This document shows positions 1-9,003 of a DNA stretch of 64,000 bases, piece by piece (the stretch's first letter is position 1; each line of letters opens with the position of its first letter). The DNA lies in contig NZ_JBEBOY010000017.1 in the NCBI RefSeq assembly GCF_040396155.1, positions 4,408 through 68,407 of the forward strand, in the 5' to 3' direction. This DNA comes from Tissierella praeacuta_A. GTDB taxonomy: Bacteria; Bacillota; Clostridia; Tissierellales; Tissierellaceae. The notes beneath the pieces were generated by a model. That model ran no database searches. It was not told the DNA's origin and saw nothing but the letters and a program-made list of their open reading frames with translations. Made by a program: the position numbers and the translations under genes.

Positions 1-459
1 TTACTAACTGATATATGTAATGATATGAAAGTCAAAACATCCAATAAAAAAATAAACTTTCATTTGAATTTACCTAGAGAGATTATATATATAAAAGCTG
101 ATAAATATCGAATTGAACAAGTTTTTGAAAATATCCTAGATAATGCTTTTAAATATACTGAAATCAATGGTTCTATCAAAGTAAAAATGGATGTAATAGA
201 AAAATATAAAGTTTTAATTTCTGTGGAAGACAATGGTATAGGAATTTCTCAAGATGATTTACCTAAAATTTTTAATAGATATTATAAAACAATAGATAGA
301 AATAATAATTCTGATTCAACAGGACTAGGATTATTTATCTCTCATGAAATTATAAAAAAACATAATGGATCTATCTGGGTAAATAGCATTATTAACAAAG
401 GCACAACTATTTTTATAAGCTTTCCAATAATTAATATTTTAGAAAATAATGATGTATAA
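1..459 (+). CDS. Sensor histidine kinase, C-terminal ATPase domain (cut by window edge)
   Basis: The frame is open from base 1, so this is the 3' part of a longer gene; the ATG at 25 is internal. The visible part is a HATPase_c domain: N box NILDNAFKYTE, G1 box DNGIGI, F box IFNRYYK and G2 box TGLGLFIS, in the usual order. It binds ATP and phosphorylates the histidine of the DHp domain, which lies outside the window along with the sensor part and probably the response regulator. The gene ends in a normal tail and is followed by a terminator-like hairpin at 557-593. Family assignment is certain; the signal sensed cannot be known. Confidence 0.9.
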   Translation, partial: LLTDICNDMKVKTSNKKINFHLNLPREIIYIKADKYRIEQVFENILDNAFKYTEINGSIKVKMDVIEKYKVLISVEDNGIGISQDDLPKIFNRYYKTIDRNNNSDSTGLGLFISHEIIKKHNGSIWVNSIINKGTTIFISFPIINILENNDV

Positions 460-556
460 ACTATCATCTCTCAAAAGAAAATTATAACAAAACTTAGGTA
501 TTTTTTATTTCTCCTATCATACTTACTAAATCTATATTTGGATTTTTTCATAGCAA

Positions 557-593
557 AATAATAACTACAAGAAATTTTCTTGTAGTTATTATT
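557..593 (+). terminator. Rho-independent terminator-like hairpin after the kinase gene
   Basis: A perfect 18-bp inverted repeat (557-574 with 576-593), nearly without a loop, is followed by a short T-rich stretch. It lies about 100 bases after the kinase stop codon and probably ends that transcript. The stem is AT-rich. Confidence 0.55.
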
Positions 594-901
594 CAAATAT
601 TTTTTGCTGAAATTTTACCCTACTCTTTCTGATTGAAGTTTACCTTGATCATTCAGAATCGCATCGTAACTTTCCTTATAATATGCCAATTAAAAAACAC
701 GTCCAATTTTGTAATGTATCCCAAACATTGAACGTGTTTTTAAAATGAGGCCGTTGTAAAGTAACTTATTTTATTCTGATGGTTTAAGTTTCTATTTTTC
801 TGGCTTACTTTAATTTTATCAATTGCTGTTTTAATCCTTATACCGCAACTCTCGAAATTGCTGTTTTTCTTTTGTACTCCTGCCAGTTAAAATACTTAAT
901 T
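594..901. other. Intergenic stretch with a second hairpin and a possible gene remnant
   Basis: No intact gene. A 14-bp inverted repeat with one G-T pair (about 692-705 with 728-741, loop about 22) ends in T-rich sequence and may be a terminator. On the minus strand, 615-683 reads as a 22-codon open stretch ending in a stop, bounded upstream by another stop. It resembles coding sequence but I do not recognise it. Confidence 0.3.
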
Positions 902-1678
902 CTATACAAGGGATCCACCGCCATCTACGATTATGAACTGACCTTGAACATAACTGGAACTATCGCTAGAAAGATAGAGAACAGTACCATTTAATTCTCC
1001 TTTTCTTCCAGGGCGTCCTGCTGGGTTCATTGTATTATATTTGTTCAGAAATTCTTCAGACTTAAATAAGGTTTCACTCGTCATTTCACTTTCAAAAAGA
1101 GCCGGCCCAATGGCATTCACTGTGATACCATATTTTGCATAGGAAGCTGCCATACCTCTTGTCAAGCCAACCACTGCAGCTTTGGAAGAATTATAGGAAT
1201 GTCTAATAAATACATCAAACTTATCTACAACTACTGCATTTACGGATGCGATATTAATAATTTTACCATAGCCTCTTTCCTTCATTTGAGGAAGTACATA
1301 TTTGCTTGCTAAAAAGATTCCCTTCACATTCGTATCAAAGGATCTATCCCAATCCTCCACTGACATGGTATCTACTCCGCCATGAACAGCAATTCCTGCA
1401 TTATTTAACAAAATATCAATATGGCCGAAGGTATCAAGCACGGTTTGCATCGCTGTTTTTACACTTTCCTCATTTGTAACATCACATCCAACCGCAACTA
1501 CCTTTCTGCCTATTTTCTCAATTTCTGCTTTTACCTCGTTTAGCTTTTCTATACGTCTTGCCAGTAATGCAACATCTGCTCCAGCTTTTGCATAGGTAAG
1601 TGCCGCATCTGCTCCAAGCCCTGAACTTGCTCCTGTTACTACAGCTACTTTTCCAGTTAAATCAAAAAAATTTTCCAT
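902..1678 (-). CDS. SDR-family oxidoreductase (gluconate 5-dehydrogenase-like)
   Basis: A 258-residue classical short-chain dehydrogenase/reductase. It has the cofactor motif TGASSGLG at residues 15-22, NNAG at 92-95, and the catalytic Ser145, Tyr162 and Lys166 (YNSSK). It ends in the common tail VDGGG. Length and motifs are complete, so it should be active with NAD(P) on a sugar acid, steroid or other hydroxy compound; the closest general resemblance is to clostridial gluconate 5-dehydrogenase-like enzymes, but substrate cannot be read from sequence. The ATG is preceded by AAAGGATG. Just upstream lies a decayed FAD-type oxidoreductase fragment (1738-2030), suggesting the gene once sat in a redox operon. 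Confidence 0.85.
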   Translation of the reverse strand: MENFFDLTGKVAVVTGASSGLGADAALTYAKAGADVALLARRIEKLNEVKAEIEKIGRKVVAVGCDVTNEESVKTAMQTVLDTFGHIDILLNNAGIAVHGGVDTMSVEDWDRSFDTNVKGIFLASKYVLPQMKERGYGKIINIASVNAVVVDKFDVFIRHSYNSSKAAVVGLTRGMAASYAKYGITVNAIGPALFESEMTSETLFKSEEFLNKYNTMNPAGRPGRKGELNGTVLYLSSDSSSYVQGQFIIVDGGGSLV

Positions 1679-1737
1679 TTATATACATCCTTTCTTTTTA
1701 TTAATAGAGACTATAAATAATATTACCAAATATTGAA

Positions 1738-2030
1738 TTAAATACGGCCTGTTTCCATAAATGCCGTACGGTCATAGTGTCCGGTTAACAAATATGGAAT
1801 TACATCATTGGCTTCTAATTTTTCTACTAAATTAAGTTTGTGTACTAACCAACTGTTCTTTGAGTAAGCACCACCTATTATGATGTTAACCAGCAGTTCT
1901 GCCCATGGATCATCAATACTTGATTTTAAATTGAGATGCACAGATTCCAGCTGGTCCGCCGCCAACAACAATTGCAGTATGTCCTTTGGATATCCAACAT
2001 TCCAAATGTATTTGCCATTTCTTTACTTTC
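1738..2030 (-). pseudogene. Remnant of an FAD-dependent oxidoreductase
   Basis: Two minus-strand frames carry pieces of a gene. One frame (stop at 1913) reads the dinucleotide-binding motif IVVGGGPAGICA typical of flavoprotein oxidoreductases. The second frame (1738-1971) is open for 77 codons and ends in a plausible C-terminus that I do not recognise. The motif is followed by a stop within a few codons, so the gene has lost most of its length and frame. It lies directly upstream of the SDR gene, in the same direction. Confidence 0.5.
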
Positions 2031-2095
2031 AACCAGGAATACCAGCATTAAATTATTCTCTCTCCACAAAAAGGCCTGTAAAAGCTTTCCTCCCT

Positions 2096-2298
2096 TCACT
2101 CCTTCATAGATATAAACTTACTGAAGTCATGCTTCTTGTAGTATCTGTGATTTCTGATTTCTTTAGAAATGGTTTTGGGAGCACAACCAATAATTCTGGC
2201 TATTTCAACAAAAATCTGTGCTCATGTAGGTCTTTCTGTATCTCATGGCAGTCCATCCAACTGAGAGGTTGTCCTTTTCGTCTTTCATTCTCAGTCAT
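2096..2298 (-). pseudogene. Remnant of an IS30-like transposase N-terminus
   Basis: The minus strand reads EIARIIGCAPKTISKEIRNH, which matches the helix-turn-helix start of IS30-type transposases, followed by a stop at 2096. The preceding coding piece (from an ATG at 2298) is in another frame and joins at about 2205, so there is a frameshift as well as loss of the whole DDE domain. No terminal inverted repeats were seen. It sits between two other gene fragments, so an insertion may have started decay of this patch. Confidence 0.5.
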
Positions 2299-2362
2299 AT
2301 TTGCCTTCTGTTCTGCAGAGAGATACCATTAAACTATATCATAACCCCTGATGAAAAACTAG

Positions 2363-2503
2363 CATTTGGTTTTAACTATAAAACGAAAATTTGACTCATC
2401 TGACAAAGGCACTAGGAAAAGATTCCGTGATATTTTGCATGGAGCTGGTATTAGTGTAGCGACAAGAACACAATTTGGTTCTGACATCAGTGATGCATGT
2501 TGA
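2363..2503 (+). pseudogene. C-terminal fragment of an RlmN/Cfr-like radical SAM methyltransferase
   Basis: An open stretch of 46 codons with no start codon contains ILHGAGISVATRTQFGSDIS followed by DAC and a stop. This resembles the conserved end of RlmN/Cfr proteins (usual pattern: long NG.. TVR...G.DI.AACGQL). The family's final GQL segment is lost and the radical SAM core is absent. It is a dead fragment. Confidence 0.45.
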
Positions 2504-2545
2504 CGCTCTTTGGTGATGAAAAAGATTGTCTAGTAACTGCTTTTA

Positions 2546-3700
2546 TTATCCCTGTGTTATTCCATACTCTTCCTCGTCTTTCAGCATTTCACCCTTTCCG
2601 CTATTAATAACTATAATCTTAAGCTTTCCATCTGATGAATCATTAGCAAACCATATATCTCCATTCCCTATTATAAACCCAACAGAATTACTCCATATAT
2701 TCTTTGTGTATACATCTTTAATTTTCAACTTAAATTTATCATTAAATATCAGATTGTAGTTTTCAAGAAATGTTTCTTTATCTTTGATATATATTTTTTG
2801 TTCATCTAGATTAGCATTAAGTGGGTATTGAATAATTTCTGCCAGATCGTGACTTTCATCATTTTGGATTAATTCAACAACTCTTTTTGCAAAATCTTCT
2901 ATTTCTTCCTTGCTATGTCCACTATAAATTTCCCCTGGTTTCATTTCTCCATCTGGCCATGTTAAATGCACAGAAAGTTCTGCTTCCATATTCTTTTGAG
3001 AAAATTCATACCAAACTACATCTTCTTTTTCATCTTGTTCTTTAATGGAAGAATTATACGATTCCTTTGTAGCAGATTTATTATTAATGAAGTATGATAT
3101 GGTTATGTCATCATTATTTTGGCTTGATTCCATATATCCCAATATGTCAGTTTCGTAGGCATTTGATTGGAATTTCAATTTTCCATATCCATTATCTGCT
3201 GCACCGTTTGAATACTGAAATGTCCCGTCTGTTTTAAGCCCTTCTAAACCTCTGTATACAATATTGTATCCATAAACTGTATCATCCATATAATGTAAGA
3301 CTTCATAAAACTCTGGATTATTATCTACTGCTAATTCAAGAATAACTTCAGGCACATCATCACCATCCATATCAAGTACTGTAAAATGTGTTACTTTTAG
3401 GATGGTTCCATAAATCTCTTTGTTAGTTAAAAAATCATTCAAAGATAATTTTTTCTTGTTATCAACGCTGAAAAACTCAGCATTATTTAGCAATACTGCT
3501 TTATATGCTTCTAATACTGAATTATTTGTGGTCTTTGTATCTTCACTTTTGCTGTCCAAAGAAGGACTGGTGTCAGTATCTTTGCTATTATTCACACTAC
3601 TACTATTATTTAAGTTTAAATCACTTTTACTACCTGAACACGCAGTAATTGAAGTGCTTAACAGAAACACAAGAAGTATGTACATAATTCGTGATTTCAT
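2546..3700 (-). CDS. Putative lipoprotein of unknown function
   Basis: A 384-residue exported protein. The N-terminus has a basic start, a hydrophobic stretch and a lipobox ending at Cys21 (SITAC), so it should be a lipoprotein anchored outside the membrane. A Ser/Asn/Asp-rich linker (about 25-60) follows, then a globular part. Near residue 110 an acidic loop DMDGDDVPEVILEL resembles the calcium-loop and beta-strand pattern of FG-GAP-type repeats found in clostridial lipoproteins. The C-terminal part has two further beta-rich segments. No catalytic motif is visible. The ATG has AAAGGAG upstream. Confidence 0.65.
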   Translation of the reverse strand: MKSRIMYILLVFLLSTSITACSGSKSDLNLNNSSSVNNSKDTDTSPSLDSKSEDTKTTNNSVLEAYKAVLLNNAEFFSVDNKKKLSLNDFLTNKEIYGTILKVTHFTVLDMDGDDVPEVILELAVDNNPEFYEVLHYMDDTVYGYNIVYRGLEGLKTDGTFQYSNGAADNGYGKLKFQSNAYETDILGYMESSQNNDDITISYFINNKSATKESYNSSIKEQDEKEDVVWYEFSQKNMEAELSVHLTWPDGEMKPGEIYSGHSKEEIEDFAKRVVELIQNDESHDLAEIIQYPLNANLDEQKIYIKDKETFLENYNLIFNDKFKLKIKDVYTKNIWSNSVGFIIGNGDIWFANDSSDGKLKIIVINSGKGEMLKDEEEYGITQG

Positions 3701-3757
3701 TTGATTTCTCCTTTCAAAATATAGATTGTATTTTAATTTTATCCCATTCTACTAAGA

Positions 3758-4060
3758 CTATGATTTATATCCACTCCATCCAGCTTGACCGCCTACAGAA
3801 TAGGCATTGCCTTTCTCTATATCACCTCTGTGGATTTTATCTACAATGGCTTGATATCTGCGAATCTGCAAATTAGTTTTAAAATCTGACAGCAGAGGAG
3901 ATGTGTACGGCTCAACTATCCATCCGCCCGCAATCATCCCTATAGAAATGAATACTGATAACAGGCAGTTTCTGAAATATATTTTCTGTTTCCGATATCG
4001 AATCGCCTGTACTATAGTAATCAAAATCAGTACAGGAGCAACTAAAACAAGTGCAAACAA
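3758..4060 (-). CDS. Small membrane protein, function unknown
   Basis: A 100-residue protein starting at a TTG with AGAGAG about 8 bases upstream. It has two hydrophobic segments (about 2-20 and 31-48) separated by a basic loop (RYRKQK), then a soluble tail containing YSVGGQAGWSGYKS. The tail looks like a variable surface or immunity-type protein end, but I recognise no family. It lies upstream of, and is read in the same direction as, the lipoprotein gene. Confidence 0.5.
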   Translation of the reverse strand: MFALVLVAPVLILITIVQAIRYRKQKIYFRNCLLSVFISIGMIAGGWIVEPYTSPLLSDFKTNLQIRRYQAIVDKIHRGDIEKGNAYSVGGQAGWSGYKS

Positions 4061-4168
4061 GGTTATACTCTCTTCTTTATTATTTTATTCCAAATTTAGA
4101 ATTGCTGTTTAGTTGGATTATATAAATTTCCTATAACTTTATTTTAGTTACTTTAAGTTTTCCATTCT

Positions 4169-4585
4169 TTATTCTTCTGGAAATACACCTAAAAATTTAA
4201 AATGTCCAAATTCATTATTTTGAATTTCTTTAGTATCACCTTCATATTTTAATTTCCCTATTACAATAGCAACATTATAAAAATCTTCTAAATCATTTGG
4301 ATAATTTGCCTTAAGCTTATCAATATCAAACACATCTGCTTCAGCAAAAATTTCCTCTATCGAATTTGATGCTTTTGTATTTGCAATTGCAACTAAAAAA
4401 TCCTCATCATAAGTATTTATTCCAAAATCAATTCCAAATTCAGAACCAATACAATCAACATCCAACATTTCATAATCTTTTTCTAAATATCTATTAAGTA
4501 ACTCTTGTGAATTACAATTTCCAATAAAAACAGAAACATATTCATCATTACTATAAGTGTAATTCTTTTGTTCAACTTCTCTCAT
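4169..4585 (-). CDS. Immunity protein 22-like (Imm22/DUF4284)
   Basis: A 138-residue acidic protein whose pattern (YVSVFIGN near the start, then SEFGIDFGI and YDEDF in the middle) fits the Imm22 family, small cytoplasmic proteins that neutralise polymorphic toxins. No toxin gene is visible nearby, so it would be an orphan immunity gene, a common arrangement protecting against toxins of neighbours. Family assignment is from pattern memory, not a search. Its ATG has a weak GGGGAG-type site. Confidence 0.55.
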   Translation of the reverse strand: MREVEQKNYTYSNDEYVSVFIGNCNSQELLNRYLEKDYEMLDVDCIGSEFGIDFGINTYDEDFLVAIANTKASNSIEEIFAEADVFDIDKLKANYPNDLEDFYNVAIVIGKLKYEGDTKEIQNNEFGHFKFLGVFPEE

Positions 4586-4650
4586 ATTTTATTCTCCCCA
4601 TCACTTTTACAAAATTATATTTTAAAAACTTGACAATTTTTAGTTACTTT

Positions 4651-5049
4651 CTATTTGTAATTTAAATTATTGTATTCTTCGTTGGTCATCAACCGCCATC
4701 CATTTTCCTCTTCCCAGATCAACGTAACATCTTCCAATGAAGCATCCCACTCCGCATTGGGAATCGCCCTACGAAGTGTCGTTAGCCATTGTATAAGGAA
4801 AAACAATGCTTTTGTTTGCATTTCTAACGAGTCCTGATCCTGCATATCATCATAAGGATAAGGAAGCTTTGCAGACCCAGATAAGATACAAGTGGGATCT
4901 GCTAGGTCATAGGAATACTGACATAGTGCTTCACCACTTTCCAGATAGGGATAGCTTGCCTCACATTCTTTTAAAATCTGTGTAATCTGATCTTGCTCTA
5001 TTTTAGTAAGTGGATAGCTTCTATTCACTTGGTAATAGATACTTGTCAT
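4651..5049 (-). CDS. Hypothetical protein, probably part of an orphan immunity cluster
   Basis: A 132-residue soluble protein with no signal peptide or membrane segment. It starts at an ATG with AAAGGAG nearby. It has many aromatic and acidic residues and a C-terminal WEEENGWRLMTNEEY motif of the kind seen in proteins that act as small binding partners. I do not recognise the family. Its position next to the Imm22-like gene, same strand, suggests a similar protective role; this is inference. Confidence 0.5.
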   Translation of the reverse strand: MTSIYYQVNRSYPLTKIEQDQITQILKECEASYPYLESGEALCQYSYDLADPTCILSGSAKLPYPYDDMQDQDSLEMQTKALFFLIQWLTTLRRAIPNAEWDASLEDVTLIWEEENGWRLMTNEEYNNLNYK

Positions 5050-5637
5050 TTCTTTTTGCTCCTTTCATCGTAAAATATAAAACTTCTGTCGATTTATTTT
5101 ATTTCTCCTACGGGAACAAATACTCATAATATACGTTTAATAAACCTTAAGTTTGATAGTGTAGTCAAATTTGTGCTTGTTTATCATTTTATGCTCTGTA
5201 AAATATTCCTCATAAAAATTATACATGATTTCAGAATCTTTAGCACTATACTTTTTTCCATATAAGTTTGTCTAATCGTTTATAATCGAAACGCATCAGC
5301 AACAATAGCCTAGATCTGTACTTGATAAAGATAGGCTATTTTCCATGAATAATGTGTTTGGGTAATACTCTCATGGTAAACTTATGAAAACATTATAGTT
5401 TTATTTGTACAAAATCTAGGTACTTAACTTTATTCTTCTATTTATATTTTAATTTTTTATATTATTTAGTTCAATAAATATATATCCTTTTATTTTTCAT
5501 TTTAACAAGGACTTCTTCTCTCTTGTTAAGACTCATTTTCAACGCTGATTCATAACATGAGATTTACTATCAATGAACTTTATTATACAATATAATTGAT
5601 TAATATATTTTTACTTAATAAGTAAAGGGGTGTTACT
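5050..5637. other. Intergenic region with a gene remnant and two hairpins
   Basis: On the minus strand 5137-5273 is an open 45-codon stretch (containing YGKKYSAKDSEIMYNFYEEY) ending in a stop, with a stop at its upstream end too; it looks like the C-terminus of a lost gene of unknown family. Inverted repeats lie at 5304-5311/5333-5340 (stem AATAGCCT) and 5502-5509/5522-5529 (stem TTAACAAG, loop 12). The latter lies about 110 bases before the AraC gene and could be an operator or terminator. Confidence 0.35.
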
Positions 5638-6624
5638 TTGGATATAGCATATTATTATCCTGACGATGTTAAAAGGAATATAAATGAAGATAATTCAATT
5701 ACATATATACTCTCTAATAATACAGGGGAAGGTTTTGTTAAACAATATAATGTATTTTCAGGAATTGAAATTTTCTATCATAGTATGCATTTAGAAAAAT
5801 ATGATTATGATAAAATTCCTATAAAAGATACTATTGAGATTAATTTTTGTACAGAAGGAAGGATTGAATCTGAACTTAATGATGGAAAATACATATATAT
5901 TGGGAAAAGTGATTTATCTATTTTTGAACTATCTCATGAAGCTATTAATTCTACTTTTCCATTAAATCATTATCACGGAATATCTATTTTAATAAATATT
6001 CCAAAGGCAAATATAAGTTTAAATAATATTGCTAAATCTATGGACCTTACCAGTATAGATTTATATGAGATTAGGGATAATTTGAAGAATGACAATTCAC
6101 AGATTAGATTGATTATAAGAAATGCTAAAGAAATAAATCATATTTTTGAAGAATTAAATTCTGCTCCTAAAGAGCTTTTAGAATACTATTTTAAATTAAA
6201 GGTACTAGAAATTATATTGTTCTTAAGTAAAATTGACGGCAAATCTATTTTTGATACTCCTAAATACTATTATAAAAATCAAGTTAGCACTATTAAAAAT
6301 ATAAAAGAGTTTTTAACAGAAAATATTTCTAAGAATTACACTATTAAAGAATTATCATCAATTTTTAATATTTCAGAATCATCTTTGAAAGAATGTTTTA
6401 AAGATGTGTATGGAACTACTATCTATAGTTTTACTAGATCTTATAGAATGGATTTAGCCGCAAAATTACTATCAACTACAAATGATACAATTTTAGATAT
6501 TGCTCTAAAATCTGGATATAAAAGTCCAGGTAAATTTTCATCAAGTTTTAAAACAGAGTTTAATCTACTACCTTCTGATTATAGAAAAATTAAAAAACAA
6601 AATAATCAAAAACAAACTTATTAA
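5638..6624 (+). CDS. AraC-family transcriptional regulator
   Basis: A 328-residue regulator. The N-terminal part (1-200) resembles sensing domains of AraC proteins such as those controlling siderophore systems. The C-terminal part (about 225-320) has the two helix-turn-helix units: IKELSSIFNISESSLKECFK and ILDIALKSGYKSPGKFSSSF. It starts at TTG with AAAGGGG about 7 bases upstream. It converges on the ABC importer operon and shares the bidirectional terminator at 6625-6658. A paralogue lies at 13251-14204 at the other end of the cluster. It probably activates the importer genes in response to an imported iron or metal complex; the ligand is inferred. Confidence 0.88.
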   Translation: MDIAYYYPDDVKRNINEDNSITYILSNNTGEGFVKQYNVFSGIEIFYHSMHLEKYDYDKIPIKDTIEINFCTEGRIESELNDGKYIYIGKSDLSIFELSHEAINSTFPLNHYHGISILINIPKANISLNNIAKSMDLTSIDLYEIRDNLKNDNSQIRLIIRNAKEINHIFEELNSAPKELLEYYFKLKVLEIILFLSKIDGKSIFDTPKYYYKNQVSTIKNIKEFLTENISKNYTIKELSSIFNISESSLKECFKDVYGTTIYSFTRSYRMDLAAKLLSTTNDTILDIALKSGYKSPGKFSSSFKTEFNLLPSDYRKIKKQNNQKQTY

Positions 6625-6658
6625 AAATAGCTTTAAACCATATGGTTTAAAGCTATTT
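6625..6658. terminator. Bidirectional terminator between AraC and the ABC operon
   Basis: A perfect 16-bp inverted repeat (6625-6640 with 6643-6658, loop TA) has an A-run on one side and a T-run on the other. It separates the stop codons of two converging genes only 37 bases apart. Confidence 0.9.
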
Positions 6659-6661
6659 CTT

Positions 6662-8284
6662 TTAGTTATTTGGAACTACTCCAAAAATATCAAAAAATTG
6701 TGGCACACTTGAGAAATTATAAGATTTTATCTTATTTCCATTATATACTACTAAATCTTTTGCATAACTAATAGGTAAATCTACTACATTGTTGTTATTT
6801 TCATTTAATAATACTTTAAAGATTTCTTTAACTCTTTCTTCATCTTTTGTATTGGAGAATTCTTCAATTTGTCCTTTTATATCTTCGTAGTTATCTAAAC
6901 CTTGGTATGATATATTATGAGGGTCTGCTCCCATAGATTCTGTAAAGAATTTATTTGGTTCAGTATAAGAACCTTCTGTATTCCAAGTAGTTATATCATA
7001 TTTTCCTTCTACCCCATCTACCCACCAAGTCATTTGGTCTTTTCCTTCAGTTATAACCGCTATACCTATTTTTCCTAAATCTGCTTTCACAGCTTGAGCT
7101 ATTTCATTTGATAATGATAAATCTGTCCAATAAGTATATAAAATGCTAAGTTTCTTACCATCTTTTTCATAAATATTTGTGCTTTCGTTTAAAGTCCATC
7201 CTGACTTTTCAATATATTCTTTGGCTTTATCTACATTATAATCATACACTTCATCTATTTCTACATCAGTATAGGGTGTTCCCTTTCTAAAAAGTCTTTC
7301 AGCAACTTTTTCATTTCCTAAAGTTAATCCTTCTGCAATAGCTTTTTTATTTACTCCATAAGCTATGGCCCTCCTAATATTTATATCTGATAAAGTTTCA
7401 GAAGACGCATTTAAAATTAAATTTCTTGTAAGAGTCGGATTTTCATTAACTTGTCCTTTTATATCTTTTAATGATATGGCTTGAGTAAAATCGTCATATG
7501 TTATTAAATCCGCTCCATATACTAAATCTACTTCTCCAGAATTTAAAGCTTGTATTCTAGATGAGTTTTCTGGGATATATTTTACTATGATTTTTTCATA
7601 ATATGGTTTTTCTCCCCAATAATTTTCATTTCTAACAAATACAGTTGAATCTCCAGATATAAAACTTTCTCTTACATAAGGACCTGTTCCAATTACATCA
7701 GTAAAAGTTTGATAATTTCCTTCTTCTATAACATTAGGACTCATCATAGACATAACATTTTGGAAACAAAAATCATTTATATAAAATAAAGATGGTCGAG
7801 GAAAAGTTATAGCAACTGTATATTCATCTATGACCTCTACTTTTTCTAATTCTGCTACTGCTTTTATACCACTGAAATTAGGGTTTAAGTGATTAAAATC
7901 TAAAGCCTTTTTTACAGATTCAGCGTTAAAATCTTCTCCATCATGATATTTTATTCCTTCTTGTAATTTAAAAGTTAAAACTGTTCCTTCATCATTCCAT
8001 TCCCATTCTTTAGCTAAATTTGGAACAATCTTATCATTTTCATATTTAACTAATGGCTCATATATAAGTCCACAAGCTATATTGTTTTCTTTATTCATAG
8101 TCAGTGTAGTTAAATTAGTAAGTTCTTTTGCAGTACATATTACTAATTCTTTAGATTCTTCTTTTGTAACTTCCTCTTTCAAAGCTTCTTCTACTGCTAC
8201 CTCTTCTTTTTTGCTACATCCAGTTAATATATTTACTAATAACATTAAAGTTAAAGCAAGTATACCTATTTTTTTAATTTTCAT
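6662..8284 (-). CDS. Opp/Nik-type ABC transporter substrate-binding lipoprotein
   Basis: A 540-residue SBP_bac_5 protein with a lipobox ending at Cys23 (LTGC), so it is anchored outside the membrane. The family core is clear: YEPLVKYENDKIVPNLAKEW, then TFKLQEGIKYHDGEDFNAESV and IGTGPYV. The late segment TWWVDGVEGKYDITTWNTEG resembles NikA/CntA-type proteins that bind nickel or metallophore complexes rather than plain peptides. It is the last gene of a five-gene operon; its ATG overlaps the stop of the preceding ATPase (ATGA). With the Fur-box-like site at 11544, uptake of an iron- or metal-chelate is the best guess. Confidence 0.88.
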   Translation of the reverse strand: MKIKKIGILALTLMLLVNILTGCSKKEEVAVEEALKEEVTKEESKELVICTAKELTNLTTLTMNKENNIACGLIYEPLVKYENDKIVPNLAKEWEWNDEGTVLTFKLQEGIKYHDGEDFNAESVKKALDFNHLNPNFSGIKAVAELEKVEVIDEYTVAITFPRPSLFYINDFCFQNVMSMMSPNVIEEGNYQTFTDVIGTGPYVRESFISGDSTVFVRNENYWGEKPYYEKIIVKYIPENSSRIQALNSGEVDLVYGADLITYDDFTQAISLKDIKGQVNENPTLTRNLILNASSETLSDINIRRAIAYGVNKKAIAEGLTLGNEKVAERLFRKGTPYTDVEIDEVYDYNVDKAKEYIEKSGWTLNESTNIYEKDGKKLSILYTYWTDLSLSNEIAQAVKADLGKIGIAVITEGKDQMTWWVDGVEGKYDITTWNTEGSYTEPNKFFTESMGADPHNISYQGLDNYEDIKGQIEEFSNTKDEERVKEIFKVLLNENNNNVVDLPISYAKDLVVYNGNKIKSYNFSSVPQFFDIFGVVPNN

Positions 8285-9003
8285 ATTATCATCCTTTCTT
8301 CTTTTGTAGCTTTTTCATACATTATCTTTCCCTTATCCATATATAAAAGCCTATTAGAAATCCTTTTAGCACTTTCTTCATCATGAGTTATAAATATTAC
8401 TGTCATTTCAAAATCTCTTATAGAATTACTTATCATATCTAAAACCATATCTTCAGATATCAAATCTAATCCACTAGTGATTTCATCCAATACTAAAAAA
8501 CTAGGGTTTGTTCCTAAGGCTCTAATTAAAGATACTCTTCTAGCTTCTCCGCCAGATAATTTTCTAACAGGGGTATTTAAAATCTCTTCTTTCATATTTA
8601 ACTTTTTCATAAGTTCTAAAAGGATTTCTTTTCTTTCATCTTTATTATAATTAGTTAGATTTACTAGGCCTTCTTCCATATTTCTTAAAACACTTAATTT
8701 AGGATTTAATGTACCTGATGTATCTTGAAATACTGTTTGAATATTTTTTCTAAAATTTAGTAACTTTTTTCCTTTTAAATTTGTAATATTTTCTTTATCA
8801 AAAAACATTTGTCCAGATGTAGGATTTTCTATTTTAGAAATTATTTTAGCAAGTGTACTTTTTCCAGAGCCACTTTCACCTAATATAGATATACTTTCTC
8901 CAGACCTTATTTTAAAATCTATATTATCTAAAGCATGAAATTCACCTTTATTAGTCATATAGGTTTTATTTATGCCTTGAAGCAATATTTCTCTGTATTC
9001 CAT
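8281..9003 (-). CDS. Opp/Nik-type ABC transporter ATP-binding protein (second ATPase)
   Basis: A 240-residue ATPase with Walker A GESGSGKST, Q-loop region, signature LSGGEARR, Walker B FLVLDEI and the switch His in VIFITHD. It lacks the C-terminal oligopeptide-binding extension of OppF, which fits the shorter NikE/CntF group. It overlaps the first ATPase gene by 34 bases and the binding-protein gene by 4, so translation is coupled. It should pair with the 8970-9770 ATPase to power the two permeases on the inner face of the membrane. Confidence 0.9.
   Translation of the reverse strand: MEYREILLQGINKTYMTNKGEFHALDNIDFKIRSGESISILGESGSGKSTLAKIISKIENPTSGQMFFDKENITNLKGKKLLNFRKNIQTVFQDTSGTLNPKLSVLRNMEEGLVNLTNYNKDERKEILLELMKKLNMKEEILNTPVRKLSGGEARRVSLIRALGTNPSFLVLDEITSGLDLISEDMVLDMISNSIRDFEMTVIFITHDEESAKRISNRLLYMDKGKIMYEKATKEERMII

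Noticed and set aside
1880..2332. 150-codon plus-strand open frame
   Set aside because: Lies over minus-strand gene fragments with recognisable motifs; Ser/Phe-rich content typical of an antisense shadow.
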